DNA of 64,000 bases from Roseinatronobacter thiooxidans (lineage in GTDB: Bacteria > Pseudomonadota > Alphaproteobacteria > Rhodobacterales > Rhodobacteraceae). Location of the stretch: assembly GCF_001870675.1 (NCBI RefSeq), contig NZ_MEHT01000046.1:1-64000 (forward strand), written 5' to 3'. Positions 8,596-15,315 of this stretch are shown one piece after another (within the stretch, counting starts at the first letter, position 1; each line of letters opens with the position of its first letter). The position numbers and the translations under genes are program-made. Below the pieces are notes generated by a model. The model was given only the letters and a program-made list of their open reading frames with translations. It was not told the DNA's origin and did no database searches.

Positions 8596-10173
8596 ATGCC
8601 TGACTTTGATGTTTCCGGTCTCGATTTTTCGATTGCTGCAATCTACATCGTTATCGTCGTCGCGATCGGGCTTTGGGTGAGCCGCTCGCAAAAAGATAGC
8701 AGCAGCTTTCTAGGCGGTAGCGGGGCGATCTGGCCGGTCATCGGCATCTCCATGATGTCGGCCAATCTTTCAGGGACATCTTTTGTGGGGCTTGCCGGGG
8801 CGGGCTATGATCATGGCATTTCCGTCTGGAACTACGAATGGACCGCGACGCTTGTTCTGATCTTCTTCTCGCTGTTCGTGTTGCCTTTCTATCTGCGTTC
8901 CAAGGTCAACACGATGCCCGAGTTTCTGGAGAAGCGGTATGACTGGCGGGCGCGCAAGGTCTTTGCGGCGTTCTCGGTCTTTACAGCAATCGTGATCGAC
9001 AGTGCGGGCGCCTTATTTGCTGGGTCACTGACGCTGAAGCTGTTGTTTCCCGATGTCCCGATGTGGACGCTGATCGCAGTGATTGCCTTTCTTGGGGGAT
9101 CATATGTCATTTTCGGGGGCCTGAAAGCGGTCATGGTCACCGACACGATCCAGGGTGTGTTGTTGATTGTGATCGGCACAATCATCTTCTTCATGACCTA
9201 CGCGCAGATCGGGTCGTGGGAAGGTGTGCGCGCGGCCGCGCCGGAAGGTGGCTTCACCATCGCACCGCCGGTCGACGATGAATTCTTTCCCTGGCCCGGC
9301 ATTTTCACCGGAGCGATCTGGCTGAGCTTCTATTACTGGACGACCAATCAGGCTGTGGTGCAAAAAGTCCTCTCGGCCAAGAACATCGACCACGGGCGGT
9401 GGGGGCTGTTGTTGGCAGCGGCGATGCAGCTTCCCTTCCTGTTCATCCTGGTCCTTCCGGGTGTGATGGGCCGCGACATTTTCCCCGACATTCAGGAGTC
9501 CGACCAGATCTGGCCCGCTCTTGTGTTCGAACTGCTGCCACAAGGTCTGCGGGGGCTGGCGCTGGCGGCACTCGTGGCCGCGTTGATGTCGACGGTAGAT
9601 TCTGTTCTGAATGCCAGCGCGCATCTGGTCGTCAACGATTTCATCAAACCGCGCAAAAAAAAGCTGAGTGATGCGCGAATGCTGATGATAAGCCGCGTGC
9701 TTGTCGGCGTATTCATGGTTCTCGCAGCCGTCTGGGCCCCGCTGATCGGCACATTCGGAGGGATCGTGGTATATTTCCAGTCCTTCTTGGGCTATGTCAC
9801 GATGCCGGTGGTGGTGGTCTTTCTGGGCGGGTTGTTCTGGACCCGGCCACCACGACATGTGGCTTTCTGGACGCTCTCCATCGGCATCCCTATCGGGCTC
9901 GCCTGTTTCACAGCCATCGAAGTTTTTAACGTTGTCGATCTGCAGTTCCTATATGGGGTCGGGTTGATGCTGCTGCTGAACCTCGGGATATATGTGACGA
10001 TCACCTTGCGGTCCGATCCGCCGGACATGGACTCTGCAGACCTGACATGGAGCCGGGAGACATGGCGCGAGGATCGCAAGGCGCTGAGCGAGAAGCCAAA
10101 GTGGCAATCCCACCATCTCTGGTCAGGCGTGCTGGTGGTCATCACGCTTGCGATGGTCGTGTGGCTGATCTGA
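8596..10173 (+). CDS. Sodium:solute symporter (SSS family)
   Basis: 525 residues with roughly 13-14 hydrophobic segments, typical of SSS/SGLT-like transporters. Signature stretches include SMMSANLSGTSFVGLAGAGY in the first helices, GGLKAVMVTDTIQGVLLIVI, and ALAALVAALMSTVDSVLNAS, which holds the conserved Na+-site helix. The start ATG follows a strong GGGGGAG site. The substrate cannot be told; relatives carry sugars, inositol or other solutes. It lies 22 bases before the MscS gene, so the two may be co-transcribed as an uptake/osmotic-release pair. This region is otherwise mobile DNA, so it may be transferred cargo. Confidence 0.9.
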   Translation: MPDFDVSGLDFSIAAIYIVIVVAIGLWVSRSQKDSSSFLGGSGAIWPVIGISMMSANLSGTSFVGLAGAGYDHGISVWNYEWTATLVLIFFSLFVLPFYLRSKVNTMPEFLEKRYDWRARKVFAAFSVFTAIVIDSAGALFAGSLTLKLLFPDVPMWTLIAVIAFLGGSYVIFGGLKAVMVTDTIQGVLLIVIGTIIFFMTYAQIGSWEGVRAAAPEGGFTIAPPVDDEFFPWPGIFTGAIWLSFYYWTTNQAVVQKVLSAKNIDHGRWGLLLAAAMQLPFLFILVLPGVMGRDIFPDIQESDQIWPALVFELLPQGLRGLALAALVAALMSTVDSVLNASAHLVVNDFIKPRKKKLSDARMLMISRVLVGVFMVLAAVWAPLIGTFGGIVVYFQSFLGYVTMPVVVVFLGGLFWTRPPRHVAFWTLSIGIPIGLACFTAIEVFNVVDLQFLYGVGLMLLLNLGIYVTITLRSDPPDMDSADLTWSRETWREDRKALSEKPKWQSHHLWSGVLVVITLAMVVWLI

Positions 10174-10195
10174 GCCTGTCAGGGGAGACCCGCCA

Positions 10196-11236
10196 ATGTC
10201 ACCCTGGACAATTTCCCTCGCCCTGGTCATCAGTGCGTTTCTGGCGTCTTGGGTGGTCCATGCAGCAATATACCGACTGTCGATGCACCTGCTGTCGCGG
10301 CGCGAAGAATACTGGCGTGCGCTGCTGCGCCAGACGAAGGGGCCAGCGCGCCTGACATTGACAATTCTCGCGCTGACAGGCGCTGTCGTATCGGCTCCGT
10401 TGGACCCAAGGCACGAAGCGGTGGCAGGGCATCTCCTGCTGATCGGTATAATCCTGTGTCTGGTCTGGGTCGTGCGCACCGCGATGGATATCTGGCTGTC
10501 CATGCATCTGCGCCGTTATCGAACTGACGTTGCGGACAATCTGGCTGCGCGCAAACACGTCACCCAATCCCGAATTCTGCAGCGCGTGGCAGATACATTG
10601 CTGCTGGTCCTTGGCGCTGGCGCAGTCACCATGACCTTTGAGGGCGCGCGCCAGATCGGCATCAGCATCCTCGCCTCGGCAGGGGCTGCCGGGATCGTGC
10701 TCGGGTTCGCGCTTCAACCGATCATGCGCAATCTCTTCGCGGGTATCCAACTTGCAATAACACAGCCGATACGGATGGATGATGCAGTCATCGTGCAGGG
10801 CGAATGGGGTAATATCGAAGAAATCTCTTCCTCATATGTCGTGATCCGGATCTGGGATAAGCGCAGGCTGGTCGTCCCACTCACCTACTTCATTGAGCAA
10901 CCCTTCGAGAACTGGACGCGCGAAGATGCAACACTGATCGGCACTGTGATGATCTATCTCGACTATTCTGTGCGGGTGGAAGACATACGAGAAACCGTGG
11001 CCGCATTTCTGAACCAAAACCCGTTATGGGATCGCGATGTCTTCGCTGTTCAGGTGACAGATTTTCGCGAATTTGTTATGGAGATCAGAATTCTGGCCAC
11101 AGCAAGCAGCGCGCCTCGGGTGTTCGACCTGCGCTGCGAAATCCGCGAACATCTGGCCAGATATCTGCAAGAGACCTATCCAGAATCTCTGCCGCGCCTG
11201 CGCGGTTCGTTTGAGATGGCCTCAACCGAAAAGTGA
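10196..11236 (+). CDS. MscS-family mechanosensitive ion channel
   Basis: 346 residues with membrane helices near 5-25, 55-75, 80-100 and 130-150. The pore helix is GISILASAGAAGIVLGFALQ, followed by PIMRNLFAGIQLAITQPIRM and the cytoplasmic beta domain (DDAVIVQGEWGNIEEISS, VPLTYFIEQPFENWT). These are the hallmark MscS segments; such channels open under membrane tension to release solutes after osmotic downshock. GGGGAG precedes the ATG by 8 bases. Placement behind the symporter suggests a shared osmotic role. Confidence 0.9.
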   Translation: MSPWTISLALVISAFLASWVVHAAIYRLSMHLLSRREEYWRALLRQTKGPARLTLTILALTGAVVSAPLDPRHEAVAGHLLLIGIILCLVWVVRTAMDIWLSMHLRRYRTDVADNLAARKHVTQSRILQRVADTLLLVLGAGAVTMTFEGARQIGISILASAGAAGIVLGFALQPIMRNLFAGIQLAITQPIRMDDAVIVQGEWGNIEEISSSYVVIRIWDKRRLVVPLTYFIEQPFENWTREDATLIGTVMIYLDYSVRVEDIRETVAAFLNQNPLWDRDVFAVQVTDFREFVMEIRILATASSAPRVFDLRCEIREHLARYLQETYPESLPRLRGSFEMASTEK

Positions 11237-11252
11237 GCGGTCGCCTTTCATG

Positions 11253-11372
11253 GAGAGTGTCCGATCTTCTGTGTAACTGGGATTTGGTCCATGTTTCCTG
11301 AGAGGAGCAAGGACGATGACAATTTCCAAGGAACTACTGGACGAGTTGCTGAAGGGCTGCGAGCGGCCTTAG
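11253..11372 (+). pseudogene. IS256-family element, left-end stub
   Basis: Starting near 11253, GGAGAGTGTCCGATCTTCTG followed by TGTGTAA resembles an IS256 terminal repeat. At 11316 an ATG opens MTISKELLDELLKGCERP, the standard N-terminus of IS256 (mutator-type) transposases, then meets TAG at 11370-11372. The remaining ~380 residues are absent. It is a short scar left by a deleted or recombined element. Confidence 0.7.
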
Positions 11373-11402
11373 GATTGCGGAAATGACAGTCAGGTGGTCA
11401 AA

Positions 11403-12014
11403 ATGAGCGATAAAACACATTGGAACGCGGTCTACAGTCGCAAGCTGGATGCAGAACTCAGCTGGCATCAGAGTGACCCTTCGGTTTCTCTGGACCTGAT
11501 GGAAAAGGCCGGACTTGCTGCTGACACTTCAGTCATTGATGTGGGCGGCGGCACATCCCGTATTGTCGACGCACTGGTTTCCCGTGGCTTGTCCGATCTG
11601 ACAGTTCTGGATGTGTCACAAGCCGCTCTTGATGCCACGCGGGCGCGCCTTGGGCCAGACGGGCGCACGGTGTCATGGATTGCAGGTGACATCACCCTTT
11701 GGTGGCCTGCACGGACATATGACCTCTGGCATGACCGCGCGGTGTTCCACTTCCTGACTGATCCCAAAGATCAGGCCGCCTATATCGGTACGCTGACCAG
11801 TGCCCTTGTGACAGGCGGGCATGCGGTTATCGCGACATTTGCGCCAGATGGACCTGAAACATGCAGCGGCCTTCCGGTTGCCAGATACAGCCCCGAATTG
11901 CTGGCCGAGACGCTTGGCGCAGGGTTTTCTTTGATCGATCAGCGGTTTCAAAGCCACACAACCCCATGGGGGCACCCGCAGTCGTTCCAGTATAGTCTGT
12001 TCCGGCGGGGATGA
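11403..12014 (+). CDS. Class I SAM-dependent methyltransferase
   Basis: 203 residues from ATG 11403; a GTG at 11394 is an alternative. Motif I is SVIDVGGGTSRIVDAL, followed by the acidic LTVLDVSQAALDATRARLG, a motif-II-like WIAGDITLWWPARTYDLWHD and RAVFHFLTDP. It belongs to the Methyltransf_11/25-like group of small soluble enzymes that act on small molecules or metals/metalloids. WHDRAVFHFLTDP is typical of thiopurine- or tellurite-type relatives. The substrate is not known. It lies just downstream of the IS256 stub and convergent with the metal-linked cluster, which makes a metal or metalloid role possible but unproven. Confidence 0.82.
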   Translation: MSDKTHWNAVYSRKLDAELSWHQSDPSVSLDLMEKAGLAADTSVIDVGGGTSRIVDALVSRGLSDLTVLDVSQAALDATRARLGPDGRTVSWIAGDITLWWPARTYDLWHDRAVFHFLTDPKDQAAYIGTLTSALVTGGHAVIATFAPDGPETCSGLPVARYSPELLAETLGAGFSLIDQRFQSHTTPWGHPQSFQYSLFRRG

Positions 12015-12040
12015 TGTTTGCATCCGGGAATTGACCAGCA

Positions 12041-12074
12041 TTTCGCCCGAACCTGTGGTGAAGTTCGGGCGAAA
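12041..12074. terminator. Bidirectional hairpin between convergent genes
   Basis: Perfect 12-base inverted repeat TTTCGCCCGAAC (12041-12052) and GTTCGGGCGAAA (12063-12074) with a 10-base loop, lying between the convergent methyltransferase and DUF305 genes. There is no long T-run, but the stem and the A/T at its base suit a shared terminator. Confidence 0.6.
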
Positions 12075-12101
12075 CCTTGTTGTTGCGTGGCGCTACGTTT
12101 G

Positions 12102-12527
12102 TCAGTGCCCGCGTGCAGCAAGCCAGTCGCGCAGAAATGCTATTTCGCTTTCCTGTGCGGCAATAATTTCCATCGCCAACGCGCGGGTTTCGGGGTCTTC
12201 GCCATGTTGAAGGACGATTTGCGCCATTGCAATCGCGCCTTCATGATGCGGGATCATGCCTTTGGCGAAATCCACATCGGCATCGCCTGTGAACTCGATC
12301 GCCATGCCCGTATGCATGGCTTCGTTTGCTTCCATATAGGCGCGTGTCGAGGGCGATGCATCCGCAGGAATATCCCCTTGCGCGCCATGATCTGCGCCAT
12401 GCATGGCCCCGTGATCGATTTGACCATGGTTGCCATGCCCATCATGCGAGCTGGCAAGGGTCATCGCTCCCCAGCCCCCGACACTGGCGATAAGGGCTGT
12501 TGCGATAAGTGTTTTTGTCTTGGTCAT
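12102..12527 (-). CDS. DUF305-family periplasmic protein
   Basis: 141 residues. The start at 12527 ([18 protein letters not shown]) is preferred over 12539 because GGAG lies at the right distance before it. A signal peptide (~25 residues) is followed by a His/Asp-rich stretch ([20 protein letters not shown]). The DUF305 core has [20 protein letters not shown], the ferritin-like His/Met motif of this family. DUF305 proteins are common beside copper- and silver-resistance genes. The metal role here is inferred from histidine content and neighbours. Confidence 0.85.
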   Translation of the reverse strand: MTKTKTLIATALIASVGGWGAMTLASSHDGHGNHGQIDHGAMHGADHGAQGDIPADASPSTRAYMEANEAMHTGMAIEFTGDADVDFAKGMIPHHEGAIAMAQIVLQHGEDPETRALAMEIIAAQESEIAFLRDWLAARGH

Positions 12528-12582
12528 GGTCTTCTCCATTGAAGTGTTTGTTAGGTCGGTGGTGACACGGTCTTCCGCTGCG

Positions 12583-12966
12583 TCATGCGGCCTTGACCGC
12601 TTTGATCAGCATATCGCGCACATCGGCTGCAATCGCGTCCAGCGCGGCATTCCCGACCGCCTGCATGGAGGCCACAGGGTCGATGGCGCTGACCTCCACC
12701 CCGCCTGTGACGGCGCGCAGGATCACATTGCAGGGCAGCAAAGCCCCCACGCGCGGCTCAGCCTGAATGGCCTCGTAGGCCATACCGGGGTTGCAGGCCC
12801 CAAGGATGCGATAGGCGTCAATCTCGGCATCGATCTTGGTCTTCAGGGTGGATTTGACGTCAATTTCTGTCAGAACGCCAAAGCCGTGATCTGACAGGGC
12901 CTTGCGCACGCGGGCATCCACGTCGTCAAAAGGTGCGTCGATAATGCGGTCATAAGTGTAGCTCAT
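12583..12966 (-). CDS. DUF302-domain protein
   Basis: 127 residues matching the whole DUF302 family: [20 protein letters not shown] at the start, [20 protein letters not shown] in the middle, [10 protein letters not shown] near the end. A Cys in GACNP and one in LPCN are conserved features. No signal peptide, so probably cytoplasmic. The biochemical role of DUF302 is unknown; it recurs in sulfur, heavy-metal and stress islands. It shares strand and close spacing with the DUF305 and small membrane genes, so an operon is likely. Confidence 0.85.
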   Translation of the reverse strand: MSYTYDRIIDAPFDDVDARVRKALSDHGFGVLTEIDVKSTLKTKIDAEIDAYRILGACNPGMAYEAIQAEPRVGALLPCNVILRAVTGGVEVSAIDPVASMQAVGNAALDAIAADVRDMLIKAVKAA

Positions 12967-12984
12967 GTTCAGTCCTTTCGGGGT

Positions 12985-13125
12985 TCATTTCATCAGGTAT
13001 TTGACCAGTGCAGCAATCACGAGGACGATCAGCGCAAGGATCAGGACCATCCAGATCCAGTGCAGCCCCCAGCCCCAGTTATTCATCATTCCTGTTCCGT
13101 GATGCATCATTCCCGCTAAATTCAT
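12985..13125 (-). CDS. 46-residue membrane peptide, Met/His-rich N-terminus
   Basis: Reverse-strand frame from ATG 13125 to TGA 12985: MNLAGMMHHGTGMMNNWGWG, then the hydrophobic helix LHWIWMVLILALIVLVIAAL and VKYLMK. AAGGAG sits 9 bases before the ATG, which supports real translation. The MMHH and MM pairs before the helix resemble metal-binding N-termini of small membrane proteins in copper clusters. It sits between the DUF302 gene and the Met/His-rich periplasmic protein on the same strand. Confidence 0.72.
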   Translation of the reverse strand: MNLAGMMHHGTGMMNNWGWGLHWIWMVLILALIVLVIAALVKYLMK

Positions 13126-13194
13126 GATCGTTGGCTCCTTATCAGATGCGTGAGACCGCCGATGACAAACCGTCGGCGGCCAGTTAATGCAGGA

Positions 13195-13803
13195 TCAGTC
13201 GATCTGCCGGAACAGGCCCGGGTAACGGTTGAACGACAACCGCTGCACCAGCGATCCGTCAATTGTGACGATCTCGGCTGTGATGCTGCCATCCTCCGCT
13301 TCCGCGACCTCTCCCAACTCAAGGCGCGGATTGGCGTGGCGTTCCAGCAGGTGTGACAGAAATGCCGCGACGCGCGCGGGTGTCATCTCGGTAACTGCCC
13401 CTTGCGGCATGCCGTAAAGCGCGTCCGGGCCAAGGCCGTGCCCACCCATCGCACCGTGTTGGCCGCGCATCATCCGGCCCATGGGCATGTCCCCTTGGCC
13501 CCTCATGCCCATCATGCCATGCCCCATAGGGGCGTCGGCCATGCCGCCCATTCGTCCGGGCATGGTGCCCTGGCCCTGCATGCCGCCCTCGCGCATCATG
13601 CGCATCATCATCTGCATCATCTCGGGCGTCATCATGTCCATCATGCCCTCCATCGGCGCGCCACCCGGCGCGGGTGCGCTGGTCTCGGCCTCGGGGTGAT
13701 GGGCGGCATGATCATCGTCGCTTGTCTGGGCGAATGCGGGTGCGCTGAAAGTAAGGATCATCGCTGCGGCAAGGATCTGTGGTGTTCGGGTGCGTGTTGT
13801 CAT
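13195..13803 (-). CDS. Met/His-rich periplasmic protein, probably metal-binding
   Basis: 202 residues with a clean signal peptide ending SAPAFA|QTSDDD. Residues ~50-125 are strikingly rich in methionine and glycine (MEGMMDMMTPEMMQMMMRMM; later MGGMADAPMGHGMMGM), and HHPE, GHG and HGAMGGHG add histidines. The last 75 residues form a more ordinary domain (PARVAAFLSHLLERHANPRL ... SLVQRLSFNRYPGLFRQID). Met-rich tracts of this kind bind Cu(I) in CopA/CusF/PcoE-type proteins. AAGGAG precedes the ATG. The exact family was not recognised; copper binding is inference from composition. Confidence 0.8.
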   Translation of the reverse strand: MTTRTRTPQILAAAMILTFSAPAFAQTSDDDHAAHHPEAETSAPAPGGAPMEGMMDMMTPEMMQMMMRMMREGGMQGQGTMPGRMGGMADAPMGHGMMGMRGQGDMPMGRMMRGQHGAMGGHGLGPDALYGMPQGAVTEMTPARVAAFLSHLLERHANPRLELGEVAEAEDGSITAEIVTIDGSLVQRLSFNRYPGLFRQID

Positions 13804-13842
13804 TGGTCTTCTCCTTGGTTGGGGTGTGAAATGGGCTTTGGA

Positions 13843-14605
13843 TCAGTCCGTGCCGAACTGGCGCCAACTGCGCCCGCCATCATCTGAGGTCAGGATTTCG
13901 CCCAGTTGCGTTGCCGCGAAGGCGCGGTCGGGATTGGCGGGATCGGCGGCATAATAAAGCAGGAACCGCTGTTCAAAATCGGGATGCAGCTGTTCCCATC
14001 CCCCGCCATCCTCATGGCGGCGGACCAATCCTTCGCCCAGAATGAAGGCATGGATCATCCCGTCCGCCATCACCTCGACAAAGGTGACGGGGGCATCTGC
14101 GGGATGGGCGGGCTGCCAGTCGCGTGCATCCGCATCGCTGACCCAAAGCCCGGTTTCCGTTGCGGCATAAAGCCGTTCGGCAGAACGCGCCGATGCGGCG
14201 ATGTTGATCAGCCCAAGCGGCGCATCCGCAACCTGTTCCCATGTCCGGCCAGCGTCGCGGCTGCGCTGCAAACCGCCATAATTGCCCCAGACCACAGAGG
14301 GATCGGCCTTGCTGATATCCATCTGGTGGAAATCGACCGGACCATTCACCCCGTCCGAGAGTTTCGCCCAACTGGCACCCCCGTCGCTGCTGGCGATCAC
14401 ACCCAGATTGCCGCCGCGTGCGGGGTGTCCGCTGGCAAGGAAGCCACCGGGGGCCACCGGGTCGGCGACAAACCCCATAAGATCATCGCTGTGATCCGAT
14501 ATCTGGACTGTCAGGCCCGTGTCCAGATCCAGCGCATGCAACCCGTGATGGGTGGCGATAAACAACCGCCCGCTGTCTTGCCCCCAAACACAAAGGCAGT
14601 ATCAA
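13843..14605 (-). pseudogene. BNR/sortilin-like repeat protein, N-terminus lost
   Basis: About 250 residues of a beta-propeller with repeated SSDGGASWAKL, RSRDAGRTWEQ and TSDDGGRSWRQFGTD Asp-box motifs, as in the F510_1955-type glycosylhydrolase-like family found beside copper/DUF305 genes. The frame reads on through QDSGRLFIATHHGLHALD but a stop at about 14606 cuts it off, with no signal peptide and no ATG at the expected place. A TTG at 14565 is the only possible start. The IS66 remnant immediately beyond suggests that an insertion removed the first ~50 residues. Confidence 0.7.
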
Positions 14606-14720
14606 TTCGTTCTGCAAGGAAATCGCCTTTGGCGTAACCGGTGTGCAGAGATAGCGAGACGGGGTATTCATCCAGCGGGGGCCGTCAGAGGTCTGAGGTC
14701 TTGCATTTAAATTCGACGCT

Positions 14721-14987
14721 ATGTCCGAGCATAGATACAGACCCCAAGTCGAGATCCTCTCTGTCACCGATACTGGTCGCCGTCGGCGCTGGACGGATGC
14801 AGAGAAGGTTTGGATTGTAGAAAAAAGTTTTGGCCAGCGTGAGAGTGTGGCCCAAACAGCCCGACGTTATGATATTGGCCGTACCCTTTTGGTTCGCTGG
14901 CGCCGCCAGTATCGTAGCGGTGTCCTTATGGGTGGGTCCTCAGCCCCCGTGACATTCATGCCCGTGAAGGTCACAGAGGCCGTTACT
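14721..14987 (+). pseudogene. IS66-family accessory protein TnpA remnant
   Basis: From ATG 14721 the frame reads MSEHRYRPQVEILSVTDTGR, RRRWTDAEKVWIVEKSF and ARRYDIGRTLLVRWRRQYRS, the helix-turn-helix N-terminus of IS66 TnpA (IS3/IS911-like fold). After about residue 88 the family likeness ends and the frame runs into a 16-base inverted repeat and an IS110 fragment. The TnpB and TnpC genes of a whole IS66 are absent. Confidence 0.75.
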
Positions 14988-15041
14988 CTGCCGCGCGACA
15001 ATCAAAGTGTGAATCTTCTCATCAAGATTGTCGCGCGGCAG
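14988..15041. repeat. 16-bp perfect inverted repeat
   Basis: CTGCCGCGCGACAATC at 14988-15003 is repeated inverted as GATTGTCGCGCGGCAG at 15026-15041, with a 22-base spacer. It sits exactly between the IS66 and IS110 remnants. It could be a target hairpin for an IS110/IS1111-type element, or a recombination scar. Confidence 0.8.
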
Positions 15042-15190
15042 TTGCTCTGTATATCGTCTTGGATGTTTCTGTGGTGTGCCAAGCATTGCGATCTGCGGGG
15101 TGTCCAAGCAAGGCAAGGTCGTGAAAGAAACCACGTCCGCAAGCGAACCCGAAGATCTGGTGAGGACCATACGCGGGCATTGGTGTCGCG
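15042..15190 (+). pseudogene. IS110-family transposase N-terminal remnant
   Basis: Forward-strand pieces in two frames match the N-terminus of the intact IS110 protein at 5143-6183. ALYIVLDVSVV corresponds to DLYIGFDVSLA, and AICGVSKQGKVVKETTSASE plus PEDLV correspond to MCGLSEKGKLVKETSAPSKP plus EDLV. One or more frameshifts near 15085 separate them and the rest is missing. It is a decayed relative, not a recent copy, since identity is only moderate. Confidence 0.72.
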
Positions 15191-15315
15191 CGGTGTGTCT
15201 GAAATGCTCCATAAACGAACGATCATGTCGGCAACATGATCCAAGTTAGCTTCGTAGCCATGGCTCTAAAGCACTCTGACATCCAACTCATCACCCACAT
15301 ACTGTCAGGTCCCCC

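Noticed and set aside
14988-15041. Integron attC site
   Set aside because: The inverted repeat is perfect and lacks the R/L box GTTRRRY core and the typical unpaired bases; no integrase or cassettes are near.
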